Shown here piece by piece: positions 1 to 8,670 of a stretch of DNA of 64,000 nucleotides (position 1 is the stretch's first letter; each line of letters starts with the position of its first letter). Location: positions 124,001 to 188,000 of the forward strand of contig NZ_VMBG01000003.1 in assembly GCF_007559335.1 (NCBI RefSeq). The letters run 5' to 3'. A program made the translations under genes and the position numbers. The notes beneath the pieces are model-generated. The model did not search any database. It saw only the letters and a list, made by a program, of their open reading frames with translations, and had not been told where the DNA came from. The DNA comes from Rariglobus hedericola (GTDB lineage: Bacteria; Verrucomicrobiota; Verrucomicrobiia; Opitutales; Opitutaceae).

Positions 1-1320
1 GCGGATGCGGCCCTCCTGCTCGAAGTAGCGCAGCAGCATCACAGTGTCGGCCAGATACGTGAGGTCGATCGGCGTGTTCATCTGGCCCACGATGCCGTGC
101 TGCGCCACCGTCATGAGCGACACCACGCCGTGGCGGCTGAAGAACGACAGCAGCTCGTGCAGCTGGATGTTAAGGAACTTCACGTTGGGCATCGCCTGCA
201 GGTAGCTGTTGAGACTGTCGATGACCACGAGGCGCACCCCCTCTTTCTGAACCCGCTGCTTGAGGCGGTGGACGAACTCGCCAGGCGTCAGTTCGACGGG
301 GTCCACCTGCATGATCTCGATCATGCCCGAATCCACGTATTGCCGCACCGGGATTTTGATCAGCTCCGCGCGCTCGAACAGCGTGTGCGCCGTCTCTTCG
401 AACAGGCACAACGTCACCTTTTCGCCACGCGCCGCCGTGTTGACCACAAACTGAAGCGCGATGGTGGACTTGCCCGTGCCCGCCGGCCCCAGCAGCAGGC
501 AGCTCGTGCCGTAATCCAGTCCGCCACCCACCAGGGAATCCAGTTCGGCAATGCCCGAACTGATCCTGCCGGGCTTGAACGACGCCTCATGGTCCGAGGC
601 AACCAGGCGAGGAAACACGGTCACGCCTCCTTGCACGATCGCGGCGTCATGAAAACCTCCGACAAAATTCACTCCGCGCAGCTTGTTGATTTTCACCCGC
701 CGGCGCTCGGCACCGTAATCGGAGGCCAGCTGCTCGATGGTGATCACGCCGTGCGCGATGCTTTGCACGTGGAGGTCGCCGCCGCCTTCGCCCGCCGCAT
801 GGTCGTCCAGCACCATGACGGTCACATCGCGCTGGCTGAAAAATTGTTTCAACGCCAGCATCTGCCGGCGGTAGCGAAACGGGGTGTCCGACAACAGCCG
901 CAGCTCCGAAAGCGAGTCGATCACCAGCCGCTTCGGTTTCACATCTTCGATCCGCTTGAGAATAATGTCCGTGGTCTTGTTAAGTTCGATTTCCGAAGGA
1001 TGAAAAACCGTGTTCTGCGCCTCATGCGCGAGTTGGTGCTCGAGTGCCGATAACTCAAAAATATCGAGCCCCGAAAGATCCCAATGGTGCGAAGCCGCGA
1101 CCGCGTTGATCTCATCCCGCGTTTCAGAAAGCGTGATGTAGAGCCCCTTTTCCCCGAGCCGGATACCTTGGAGCAAAAACTGGAGTGCCAGGGTGGTTTT
1201 GCCCACGCCGGGATCGCCCTTCAACAGATACAGCCGGTTGAGCGGAAGCCCTCCTTTAAGAATCTCGTCCAGACCTTCGATTCCTGTGGGGCAATTGTGC
1301 GGTTCGTGCGTGGAGTTCAT
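1..1320 (-). CDS. KaiC-like RecA-superfamily ATPase (3' end beyond window)
   Basis: The reading frame starts at an ATG at 1320 and runs open to base 1, so only the first 440 codons are present. It holds two tandem RecA/KaiC modules. The first has Walker A GDPGVGKTT near residues 36-44 and a TLSET strand where KaiC has its catalytic glutamates. The second has Walker A GPAGTGKST near residue 275, then LCLFEET and the Walker B-like strand VRLVVIDSLNSYL. Such KaiC-domain proteins in bacteria without kaiA or kaiB are usually regulatory ATPases, often linked to two-component signalling; a circadian role cannot be inferred. It is divergent from the DUF1919 gene across about 210 bp. No clear Shine-Dalgarno site precedes the ATG. 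The family call is firm; the function is unknown. Confidence 0.88.
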   Translation of the reverse strand, partial: MNSTHEPHNCPTGIEGLDEILKGGLPLNRLYLLKGDPGVGKTTLALQFLLQGIRLGEKGLYITLSETRDEINAVAASHHWDLSGLDIFELSALEHQLAHEAQNTVFHPSEIELNKTTDIILKRIEDVKPKRLVIDSLSELRLLSDTPFRYRRQMLALKQFFSQRDVTVMVLDDHAAGEGGGDLHVQSIAHGVITIEQLASDYGAERRRVKINKLRGVNFVGGFHDAAIVQGGVTVFPRLVASDHEASFKPGRISSGIAELDSLVGGGLDYGTSCLLLGPAGTGKSTIALQFVVNTAARGEKVTLCLFEETAHTLFERAELIKIPVRQYVDSGMIEIMQVDPVELTPGEFVHRLKQRVQKEGVRLVVIDSLNSYLQAMPNVKFLNIQLHELLSFFSRHGVVSLMTVAQHGIVGQMNTPIDLTYLADTVMLLRYFEQEGRIR

Positions 1321-1534
1321 GCGTTAAGAAATGTATTACCTGTTGTTGATGACCGACAGCAGGCCTCCAAAAAAGTGCGCCGAAAACGCCACTTATCGAA
1401 CAGCCCCCCGTATCACTTTGGGAACTATACGCGCCCTCTCGCCGCACCGCTTCCGTCATCCGCCGGTAAAATCGCCGGCCCGTCTTCAAACAACGCTTGC
1501 CCGGTTGATTCCCCCAACCGACCGTCCCCATGCC

Positions 1535-2260
1535 GTGCCTCTCCTTGTGATCACCGAACGCTACAACGCCTTTCGCGCGCGCCACGCCCGTCGCTATAAA
1601 GACAGGCGGCTGATTCGCCAGGACTTCACCGTTATCAGCGATGATTGCTGGGGCGGAAAAATCTACTCCGCGTTCGGTCTGAAGTGCCACTCACCCTTCA
1701 TCGGCATGGGTTTTCGCGCCAAGGAATACCTCGATTTCGTCTGCCACTTTCACGATGAGGGCGCCCTCGATGTGCTCGGCACGTCGACCCGCGAGGACAA
1801 CGGTTTCCATCAGATCGAGACCCGTCACGCCCAGCTTCAAGGCATGCACTACGACTCGCAGGAGGAGTTTCTCCATGCTTACGAACGTCGCCGCAAAACC
1901 ATCCTGTGGGACCGCGTGTTCATCAAAATAGACTTCGGCAAAAAGAATTACACCGCCGAGGACATCGCCCGCTGGAACGCCCTTAAGTTTCCCAACTCCA
2001 TCGCGCTTTATCCGGACCTGCCGCGCTTCCGCGAGGTCCCCATCCACAACGGCGTGGCCTTGCCCGGCTGGGATCTCGACGGCGCGAATCAATTCCACGT
2101 TTCCTGCCGCAGTTTTGACCTCTTCGAGTGGCTCAACCACGGCACCATCCGCTGGTCGTTTTCCTACTGGTTCCGGCAGGTGATCTTTATGGAAAAGGTG
2201 CCCGTGAAGCGCTTTCTTCTCATGCTGGGCGTGGGCCGCATACGTTATCCCTGGCATTGA
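1535..2260 (+). CDS. DUF1919 family protein (polysaccharide-biosynthesis associated)
   Basis: About 240 residues. The N-terminal part reads RQDFTVISDDCWGGKIY followed by SPFIGMGFRAKEYLDFV, the pattern of the DUF1919 family. The family is often annotated as exopolysaccharide biosynthesis proteins, but no enzyme activity is established. There is no ATG near the conserved region, so I take GTG at 1535; GTG at 1547 is equally possible. The C-terminus is aromatic-rich (WSFSYWFRQVIFME). Its stop overlaps the ATG of the BioH-like gene (TGATG at 2258-2262), so translation is probably coupled. No surface-polysaccharide genes lie alongside, which makes the pairing with biotin-type genes odd. Confidence 0.75.
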   Translation: MPLLVITERYNAFRARHARRYKDRRLIRQDFTVISDDCWGGKIYSAFGLKCHSPFIGMGFRAKEYLDFVCHFHDEGALDVLGTSTREDNGFHQIETRHAQLQGMHYDSQEEFLHAYERRRKTILWDRVFIKIDFGKKNYTAEDIARWNALKFPNSIALYPDLPRFREVPIHNGVALPGWDLDGANQFHVSCRSFDLFEWLNHGTIRWSFSYWFRQVIFMEKVPVKRFLLMLGVGRIRYPWH

Positions 2261-2880
2261 TGAACCCGCCTACCTCCCGACGTCGCTGGGCCTGGATCAA
2301 CGGCTGGGGCATCCACGCCGATGTCTTCACCGCCACGCTCAACGCCTGCTGGCCCCGCGACGACCACCAGGTGTTCCCGCCCGACCGTCACGCACTCGAC
2401 CGCCTGCGCGCCTCGCAAGCCGACATCCTCGCCGGCTACTCACTCGGCAGTCTGTTGCTGCTCTCCGCAGAGGCCTGGCCCGCCTCCGTTCAACTGGTGG
2501 CCGTCGCCCCGTTGCTCGCCTTTGATGCCGAGGCCGGCCTGGGCGGCACGACCCCCGCCGCCACCCGCCTCAACTTGCGCTGCAAATTCGATCAAAAACC
2601 AGAAACCCAGTTGAAGGTGTTCCAACGCATGGCCGGCCTCCAGGGTCTCGTCACCGACCCGCTCCCCGGCACGCCCGAAGATCTGGCCTGGGGACTTGAT
2701 GCCCTCGGCACGCTGAGTGCTCATCCCGCCAACACCCGCCGCGCCCGTCTCTATGCCGGCGCGTGCGACCGACTGCTCGCGGCACACGCTCTCCACGCCC
2801 ACACCGACTCGCTTCACATCATCGCCGACGCCGGCCACGACTTCCGCCAACTCCTCCCCGCCGTCGCGACTCATGAGTGA
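2260..2880 (+). CDS. BioH-like alpha/beta hydrolase (probable pimeloyl-ACP methyl ester esterase)
   Basis: A short alpha/beta hydrolase of 206 residues. It starts RRRWAWINGWGIHADVF, carries the nucleophile elbow GYSLGS (Ser), a late acidic residue in GACDRLL and a terminal histidine in DAGHDF, which together make a Ser-Asp-His triad. It overlaps the BioC-type methyltransferase by 8 bases. In the BioC-BioH route BioC methylates malonyl-ACP and the esterase removes the methyl group once the pimeloyl chain is built. Sequence alone does not tell BioH from BioG, BioV or another carrier esterase, so the assignment rests on fold plus neighbour. No bioA, bioB, bioD or bioF is in the window. Confidence 0.72.
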   Translation: MNPPTSRRRWAWINGWGIHADVFTATLNACWPRDDHQVFPPDRHALDRLRASQADILAGYSLGSLLLLSAEAWPASVQLVAVAPLLAFDAEAGLGGTTPAATRLNLRCKFDQKPETQLKVFQRMAGLQGLVTDPLPGTPEDLAWGLDALGTLSAHPANTRRARLYAGACDRLLAAHALHAHTDSLHIIADAGHDFRQLLPAVATHE

Positions 2881-3637
2881 ATCTCCCGCACCTTTCCCTC
2901 CGTCGCCCGCCCGTCCGTCGCTCGCCTTTGACCGCAAAGCCGGCAGCTACGATGTGCATGCCCATGTGCAGCGCGACACCGCCGCGTGGGTCGCCGAATG
3001 GCTGCCGCCCGCCGGCACATTCGCAACGTGTCTGGAATTTGGCGCGGGCACCGGCAACTTCACCCGCCACTTGGAATCCCGCTTCACCCAACTTGAAGCC
3101 ACCGACCACGCCCCCGCCATGGTCGCCCAAGGCCGACTAGCCTTTCCCTCCGTCACCTGGAGTGAACGTGATGCGTGGAACCCCGCCGACCCCGCCGGCA
3201 CGCGGGACTTCGTTGCCTCCTGCAGCGTGCTGCAATGGGCGGCCGATCCCGTCGGCGTGCTCACCCGCTGGCGCCGCCTCCTGCGCCCCGGCGGCCGGCA
3301 CTTGTCGGGCATCTACATCGCCCCGTCGCTCCCGGAGTTCGGTGCATTGATCCCCGAACGCCGCCCCTTCCCGTGGCGCACCGCCGACGAGTGGAGCAAA
3401 AGCTTTTCCGCCGCCGGTTTCACTGACATCCGCGTGGACACCAAAACCCGCGAATACATTTACCCGACCGCCCGTGCGCTGATGCGCCAGCTCCACGGCA
3501 CCGGCGCCACCATCGTCGGCGCGCCCTTGGCCGCCGGACGCCTGGTCACACTTCTGCGCGATTATGAACGCGTCCACCGCCGCGCCGACGGCGTGCCCGC
3601 CACCTGGACTTTCTGCCGCATCGAGGCCGTCGCCTAG
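2873..3637 (+). CDS. bioC: Malonyl-ACP O-methyltransferase BioC
   Basis: A class I SAM-dependent methyltransferase of 254 residues. BioC-typical features are the N-terminal AFDRKAGSYDVHAHVQ, the SAM motif LEFGAGTGNFT (near residue 56), SCSVLQWAADP in the central strand, the post-motif LLRPGG, and the late ALMRQLHGTGA segment that matches the BioC-specific LLR-LK-xGA region. BioC methylates the free carboxyl of malonyl-ACP so that fatty acid synthesis can build the pimeloyl chain. The ATG at 2873 lies inside the end of the BioH-like gene (8-base overlap), which indicates coupled expression. A DNA stretch of about 125 bp without features follows. Confidence 0.85.
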   Translation: MSESPAPFPPSPARPSLAFDRKAGSYDVHAHVQRDTAAWVAEWLPPAGTFATCLEFGAGTGNFTRHLESRFTQLEATDHAPAMVAQGRLAFPSVTWSERDAWNPADPAGTRDFVASCSVLQWAADPVGVLTRWRRLLRPGGRHLSGIYIAPSLPEFGALIPERRPFPWRTADEWSKSFSAAGFTDIRVDTKTREYIYPTARALMRQLHGTGATIVGAPLAAGRLVTLLRDYERVHRRADGVPATWTFCRIEAVA

Positions 3638-3763
3638 CCGCTGGCAACCGTTCAATTCTTCGTTCGCTGCAGGCGTAATCCGGATAATGGGCGGAAACGT
3701 TGGGCGAAGAATACGCATGCTTCCGTTGCCTTCCGGCACGCATCGTCTTTGAATTTTCGCTTC

Positions 3764-4615
3764 ATGCGCCTTCTACCCCTGCTCGTCACTTCAGCCGTCC
3801 TCGTTTTCAGCCCGCTACTTTCCGCCGCCGGCCTCATCGTCAAAAAGGGCGACACCATCGCGTTCCTCGGCGACTCCATCACGGCCCAAGGCGCCGCCAG
3901 CTCCGCCGGCTACGTCCGCCTCGTCGCGAGCGGTCTCGCCGCCCAAGGCATTGACGTCACCGTCATCCCCGCCGGCATCAGCGGACACAAATCCGACCAG
4001 ATGCTCGCCCGCCTTGAAAGCGACGTGCTCAGCAAAAAGCCCACGTGGATGACCCTCAGTTGCGGCGTGAACGACGTCTGGCACGGCGCGAAGGGAGTGT
4101 CGCTCGAAGATTACAAAACCAACATCAAAGCGATTCTCGACCGCTGCCAGCAGGCCGGCGTGAAGGTCGTCATCCTCACCTCGACCCAGATCAAGCTCCC
4201 CGTCACCAGCCCCGAAAATGTAAAGCTGGCCGACTACAACGCCTTCCTTCGCGACACCGCCAAGGCCCGCAATCTCCCGCTTGCCGATCTCAACGTCGCC
4301 ATGGCCGCCGAGCAAACCGCCAATCCCAAACGCGTGCTCACCGTCGACGGCGTTCACATGAATCTCTACGGAAACCTGATGATGGCGAAAGGCGTGCTCG
4401 GCGCCTTCGGCCTGAACGACAAGCAACTCGCCGCCGTCAACACCAGCTGGATGAACCAGCCCGACCTCTATCAATCGGGCGCCAAGATCAAACTCTCGCT
4501 CAACGAACTCGCCGCCTTGGAAGCCGTCGCCGCGAAACAAAACAAATCCGTGGACGCCTTGATCACCGACATCTCGACCGCCGCCGTGAAAGCGACGCTG
4601 CCCGCCGGCAAGTAA
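3764..4615 (+). CDS. Secreted SGNH/GDSL-family hydrolase
   Basis: 283 residues with a Sec signal peptide (RLLPLLVTSAVLVFSPLLSA, cut near residue 20). The SGNH blocks are in order: block I AFLGDSIT with the catalytic serine, block II glycine in VIPAGISG, block III in SCGVNDVWHG with the oxyanion Asn, and block V VDGVHMN with the catalytic Asp and His. These enzymes hydrolyse esters, commonly acetyl or acyl groups on polysaccharides or lipids; the substrate here is not predictable. ATG 3764 is preferred over the TTG 15 bases upstream because it begins the signal peptide. The gene stands alone and is convergent with the SDR at 4679. Confidence 0.88.
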   Translation: MRLLPLLVTSAVLVFSPLLSAAGLIVKKGDTIAFLGDSITAQGAASSAGYVRLVASGLAAQGIDVTVIPAGISGHKSDQMLARLESDVLSKKPTWMTLSCGVNDVWHGAKGVSLEDYKTNIKAILDRCQQAGVKVVILTSTQIKLPVTSPENVKLADYNAFLRDTAKARNLPLADLNVAMAAEQTANPKRVLTVDGVHMNLYGNLMMAKGVLGAFGLNDKQLAAVNTSWMNQPDLYQSGAKIKLSLNELAALEAVAAKQNKSVDALITDISTAAVKATLPAGK

Positions 4616-4678
4616 GAAGCGTCAGACATTCCAAGACCAACCGACCCCGCTTACCGCAAAGCGAGGCCGGACGGATTC

Positions 4679-5440
4679 TTAGAGAAACATCCCGCCCGAG
4701 GCTTCGACTCGCTGGGCGTTGACCCAGCGACCGGCCTCGGAGCACAGAAAATCCACCACGCCACCGATGTCCTCGGGCACGCCGACGCGGCCGAGCGCGA
4801 TGTTCTTTTCCATGAACTCGCGCGCACCGGGATGCGACAGCGCCTCGCGCGTGAAATCCGTTTCGATGATGCCCGGCGCGACCACGTTGACGCTGATCTT
4901 GCGAGCACCGAGTTCCTTCGCGAGGTAACGCGAGAGCACTTCGATCGCTCCTTTCATCGACGCATAAGCCGCGTAGCCGGGCACCGAAAACCGTGCGAGG
5001 CCCGTGGACGTGTTCACGATGCGTCCACCGTCGGCGAGCACAGGCAGCAGCGTCTGCGTGAGGAAAAACACGCCTTTGAAATGCACGGCCATCAGTTCGT
5101 CGAACGCCGCCTCGGTCGTCTGCGCGAAGGGCGCCTTCCGGTCGATGCCCGCGTTGTTGATCAGAAAATCGAAGGTCGTCCGCTGCCAGGTGGTTTCGAG
5201 CGCGGCGGTGAGCGACGCGGCAAACGCCGCGAACGTGTCGCTGCGGGCCGTGTCGAGTGGCAGCGCGACGGCGCGGCGCCCGAGCGCGCGGATCTCCGCG
5301 ACAACCGCTTCGCCTTCGGCCTGGCCGGTGCGATAGGTGATAACCACATCGGCGCCGGAGCGCGCGAGCTGGAGCGCTATGTTGCGGCCGAGCCCGCGCG
5401 AAGAACCCGTGACGAGGGCGATTTTGTTTTGGTGATTCAT
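4679..5440 (-). CDS. SDR family NAD(P)-dependent oxidoreductase
   Basis: A classical short-chain dehydrogenase of 253 residues. The cofactor motif is TGSSRGLG near the N-terminus with the arginine typical of NADP binding, then LINNAG, the catalytic serine in NTSTGLA and YASMK as the Tyr-Lys pair. The end SGGMFL matches FabG-like SDRs. The substrate is unknown. It is the second gene of a pair with the SDR at 5475-6209, 34 bp apart. An AraC regulator is divergent from the pair and probably controls it. Confidence 0.88.
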   Translation of the reverse strand: MNHQNKIALVTGSSRGLGRNIALQLARSGADVVITYRTGQAEGEAVVAEIRALGRRAVALPLDTARSDTFAAFAASLTAALETTWQRTTFDFLINNAGIDRKAPFAQTTEAAFDELMAVHFKGVFFLTQTLLPVLADGGRIVNTSTGLARFSVPGYAAYASMKGAIEVLSRYLAKELGARKISVNVVAPGIIETDFTREALSHPGAREFMEKNIALGRVGVPEDIGGVVDFLCSEAGRWVNAQRVEASGGMFL

Positions 5441-5474
5441 GATGAGCAGGATCCGTTGGTTTGAGGAAGGAGCG

Positions 5475-6209
5475 TTACTGGCCGCCGGCAGTCGGGCGGA
5501 TAACGAGTTCGTTCACATCCACGTCGGCCGGTTGCTCGATGGCGTAGGCGACGCCGCGCGCGATGGCGTCGGGCGTGAGGGCAACCTTGCGAAAATCCTC
5601 GATCATATCGCGCGTCGCCGGATCGGAAATCGTGTGGGCGAGTTCGGACTCAACGACGCCCGGCGAAACAATCGTCACGCGGATTTCCTTCGTCTCCAGG
5701 CGCAGGCCCTCGGAGATCGCGCGCACCGCAAACTTGGTGCCGCAGTAAACCGCGCACGTCGGCCACACCTGGAAGCCGCCGATCGACGAAACATTGATCA
5801 CGTGGCCGGCCTTGCGCTCTTTGAAGTGCGGGAGCACGGCGGCGATGCCGTGAAGCACGCCGCGGATGTTCACATCGATCATCTGATTCCATTCTGCGAC
5901 CTTCAACTCGGCCAGCGGCGAGAGCGGCATGACGCCGGCGTTGTTAATCATGACGTCGATGCGCCCGAAGGTCTTCAGCGCGAAATCGGCGAAGGTCTGC
6001 GTGTCTTCGAGACTAGTGACATCGAGCGTGCGGTATTCGACCGTGCCGCCGGCGGCGCGGAGTTCGGCGGCGAGTTTTTCGAGACGGTCGGTGCGGCGGG
6101 CGCCGAGAACGACGCGGGCGCCCTTGGCGGCGAGGAGGCGGGCGGTGGCTTCGCCGATGCCGCTGCTGGCACCGGTGATGAGAACGACTTTTTGAGCGAT
6201 GTTGGACAT
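5475..6209 (-). CDS. SDR family oxidoreductase (YdfG-like)
   Basis: 244 residues of classical SDR: TGASSGIG, MINNAG, catalytic serine in NVSSIGG and YCGTK. The pattern resembles the YdfG/3-hydroxy acid dehydrogenase group. I chose ATG 6209 (MSNIAQKVV) over an ATG 30 bases upstream because the family begins right before the first beta strand. It leads the SDR pair and is divergent from the AraC gene across 148 bp, the usual layout of a local AraC circuit. The substrate is unknown. Confidence 0.88.
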   Translation of the reverse strand: MSNIAQKVVLITGASSGIGEATARLLAAKGARVVLGARRTDRLEKLAAELRAAGGTVEYRTLDVTSLEDTQTFADFALKTFGRIDVMINNAGVMPLSPLAELKVAEWNQMIDVNIRGVLHGIAAVLPHFKERKAGHVINVSSIGGFQVWPTCAVYCGTKFAVRAISEGLRLETKEIRVTIVSPGVVESELAHTISDPATRDMIEDFRKVALTPDAIARGVAYAIEQPADVDVNELVIRPTAGGQ

Positions 6210-6357
6210 GGTATTAAGTGGGTGTCGGTCGGGGCTCATTCCCTCGGTCTCGACGCCATCACTTTATCGAAATCCACGTTTTCCCACAATACACAGGCCT
6301 CCGGGAGTATTGCCTGATTCTACGAACACCCGGACCAGAATTGCCTTTTTAGACGAA

Positions 6358-7293
6358 ATGATTGCCTATTCCACCACCATGGCCGTCAACCGCCCGACAC
6401 TCACCACCAACACCCGCATGGCTTCCCTGCTGGCCGATCTGGCCGAGGGCCACGGCTTCAGCGCGTCGCGTTTGCCCGGCGTGAAGTTCATGCGTTCCGC
6501 CACGCACGTGCCACCGTCACCGATCACCTATGAGCCCAGCATCGTCATCGTCGCACAGGGCCGGAAGACCGGACGCCTCGGCGAAAAAACCTTCGTCTAC
6601 GACGCCAACAACTACCTTGTTCTGACCGCGCCACTGCCCTTCGAATGCGAGACCTTCGGCACGCCCGAGAACCCGCTGCTGGGTCTTTCCATCGCCGTCA
6701 CACCCGCGCTCGTCGCGGAACTTCTTGTGCAAATCGAGTCCGCACCCGCCGACAACGACGCCCGCCCGCAAGCCATCGAATCCGCCCCGATCGACGATGC
6801 GTTGGGCAACGCCGCCGTGCGCCTGCTCGAGTGCCTGCACTCGGCCGACGACGCGCGCATCCTCGGCCCGCAGATCATGCGCGAGATCACCTACCGCGTG
6901 CTCACCGGTCCGCTCGGCGCCAACCTCCGTGGTCTCGCCGCACCCCAGAGTCACTTCGGCCAGATCACCCGCGTGCTCAACCGCATCCACGCCGACTACG
7001 CGCGCACCTACGACATGGAGACGCTCGCGCGCGAAGCCGGCATGAGCGTATCCACGTTTCACGCCCACTTCAAAAACGTGACCGCCTCGTCGCCGCTACA
7101 ATATGTTAAAACCATCCGCCTCCACAAAGCCCGCATGCTGATGGTGCACGACGGACTGAGCGCGGCGGGCGCGGCGCTCCAGGTCGGCTACGAAAGCGCC
7201 TCGCAGTTCAGCCGCGAGTTCAAGCGCCACTTCGGCGGCGCCCCCGCCGAAATCGCCACGCAACTCCGCGCGAGTCTGATGCGGTTTGCGTGA
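6358..7293 (+). CDS. AraC family transcriptional regulator
   Basis: 311 residues. The N-terminal half is an AraC_N-type sensing domain (PSIVIVAQGRK, then YDANNYLVLTAPLPFECE). The C-terminal half is the double helix-turn-helix domain: ETLAREAGMSVSTFHAHFK, then LQVGYESASQFSREFKRHFG near the end. Regulators with this sensor domain often sit beside an oxidoreductase that they control, as here with the divergent SDR pair. An alternative ATG lies at 6379. The effector is unknown. Confidence 0.9.
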   Translation: MIAYSTTMAVNRPTLTTNTRMASLLADLAEGHGFSASRLPGVKFMRSATHVPPSPITYEPSIVIVAQGRKTGRLGEKTFVYDANNYLVLTAPLPFECETFGTPENPLLGLSIAVTPALVAELLVQIESAPADNDARPQAIESAPIDDALGNAAVRLLECLHSADDARILGPQIMREITYRVLTGPLGANLRGLAAPQSHFGQITRVLNRIHADYARTYDMETLAREAGMSVSTFHAHFKNVTASSPLQYVKTIRLHKARMLMVHDGLSAAGAALQVGYESASQFSREFKRHFGGAPAEIATQLRASLMRFA

Positions 7294-7305
7294 CGCTTCG
7301 GTGCC

Positions 7306-7570
7306 TCAGCGTCCGCTCTCTGCGGCCGGCTCCCATCGCGGTTCTAGCGCCACGTGCGCCTCGACCTTCCAGAGCAGCGTATCGACCCCGCGCGTCACTT
7401 CGGTGAACACATCCACCGTAACCGCGTCGCCGGCCTTCTCCGCCGCGCGGATCGCCTCGCGCGACGTCTGCGCCACACGGGCCAGTGCCGCCGACAGCGC
7501 CCACAAGTGCTCCGCTCCGTCGAGAGCCTCCAGCGGATACGCCTCAAGCCGCGAGTCTTTCGCCAGCGCG
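7306..7570 (-). pseudogene. dps: dps remnant (C-terminal part only)
   Basis: Read on the minus strand, the last ~87 codons of a Dps ferritin-like protein are intact up to a TGA at 7306. Recognisable pieces are YPLEALDGAEHLWALSAALA, AEKAGDAVTVDVFTEVTRG and LLWKVEAHV, the Dps helix E region and tail. The N-terminal half, with the ferroxidase ligands, is missing. At about 7570 the homology stops and the C-terminal half of an SDR begins on the opposite strand. No start codon or promoter serves the fragment, so I call it a pseudogene. Confidence 0.75.
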
Positions 7571-7866
7571 CCAACGTCTCGGTCTACGCCGCCACCAAGG
7601 CCGCCGTGGACGGCCTCACCCGTTCCTTCGCCAAGGAACTCGGCGCCCGCAAAATCCGCGTCAACTCCATCAACCCCGGCCTCGTCGAGACCGAAGGCCT
7701 GCACGCCTCGCCGGTGTCGCAGGGCAAAGACGCCGTCGCCGCCTCCACCCCGCTCGGCCGCATCGGCCAGCCCGACGACATCGCCCCCGCCGTCGTTTAC
7801 CTCGCCTCCGACGACTCCAGCTGGGTCACCGGCGAAACCCACACAATCGCCGGCGGCGTCCGCTAA
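7571..7866 (+). pseudogene. SDR remnant (C-terminal ~98 codons)
   Basis: Only the second half of an SDR remains: VSVYAATKAAVDGL (active-site Tyr-Lys), then ELGARKIRVNSINPG, TPLGRIGQPDD, and the usual end WVTGETHTIAGGVR with a stop at 7866. The glycine-rich cofactor motif and the catalytic serine region are absent. The fragment closely resembles the complete SDR at 37157-37915, so it is a relative of that gene. It abuts the dps fragment at about 7570 with both N-terminal halves deleted. Confidence 0.78.
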
Positions 7867-7899
7867 ACGACATCCGACGCCCCGCGCCGACCGGCATCC

Positions 7900-8526
7900 T
7901 CACGCCGCCGGCCACGCGCGCATCGCCAGCGCGACCAGACGGCGCAACTCCTCGCGGGTTGCGCCGTCTCGCGCTTGCGCCGCCAAGCCCTCGATGACCG
8001 TAAACACATACCGCGCCAGATCCGCCGGATCAGTGTCCGCCGCCAGCTCGCCCTCCGCCTTCGCCCGCTCCAGCCGCTCGCGAATCGCGCCCTGCGTGGC
8101 CGCGCGACGTTGCTGGAGCTCCCGCGCGATCGGCTCGTCCTCCGCGCCGCTCGGCAACGCTCCCTGCACCACCAGACAACCGGGCGGATTGTCCGGATGC
8201 GTGTGCGATTCCAGAATCACGTTGAGCAACCGCTCGATCGCCACCCGCGCCACCGGCTCCGCCAACGCCGCCATCGCCACCGGCGCCCGCTCGCTTTCGT
8301 AGAGATCCACCGCCTTCCGGAACAGCGCCTCCTTGTTGCCGAACGCCGCATAAAGACTCGGCTTGTTGATATCCATCGCCTCCGTGAGATCCGTCAGCGA
8401 CGTGGCCGCATAGCCCTTGCGCCAAAAAACCTCCAACGCCCTCGCCAACGCCTGATCGACGTCAAAGGCTCGCGGACGTCCCACGGCCACGGGAGAGGGA
8501 ACTGCGCTTTCGTTTTCTGCTTTCAT
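7900..8526 (-). CDS. TetR/AcrR family transcriptional regulator
   Basis: 208 residues. The N-terminal helix-turn-helix reads ALEVFWRKGYAATSLTDLTEAM then KPSLYAAFGNKEALF, the classical TetR_N signature. The C-terminal half (CLVVQGALPSG, then late helices) resembles regulators of the TetR_C_16/YjdC-like group that sit next to SDRs. ATG 8526 is used; the longer frame upstream is AT-rich intergenic DNA. It is divergent from the SDR at 8671 and shares with it a 144-bp region containing inverted repeats. Confidence 0.9.
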   Translation of the reverse strand: MKAENESAVPSPVAVGRPRAFDVDQALARALEVFWRKGYAATSLTDLTEAMDINKPSLYAAFGNKEALFRKAVDLYESERAPVAMAALAEPVARVAIERLLNVILESHTHPDNPPGCLVVQGALPSGAEDEPIARELQQRRAATQGAIRERLERAKAEGELAADTDPADLARYVFTVIEGLAAQARDGATREELRRLVALAMRAWPAA

Positions 8527-8577
8527 ACCGACCAGTAAGGAGCGGAAAACCACCCTTTCAAATAAATATTTACCTTT

Positions 8578-8623
8578 CGGTATAAAAGCATTGACGAACA
8601 CCTCTCGGCCTATTTTTATACCG
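8578..8623. promoter_or_regulatory. Inverted repeat, probable TetR operator between tetR and the SDR
   Basis: CGGTATAAAA (8578-8587) and TTTTATACCG (8614-8623) form a perfect 10-bp inverted repeat with a 26-bp spacer. A further ATACCGA overlaps the tetR start codon at 8525-8531. A TTGACG at 8591 followed by an AT-rich block near 8615 could be the SDR promoter, so binding at the arms would block it. The assignment as operator is inference from position and symmetry. Confidence 0.5.
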
Positions 8624-8670
8624 TTCGTTACAAAACAACCTGTCTTTAACAAATCAACTCATCCAAAATC

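Noticed and set aside
1-1320. Circadian clock kaiC
   Set aside because: Two KaiC modules are present, but no kaiA or kaiB is near and many bacterial KaiC-like proteins are unrelated to clocks.
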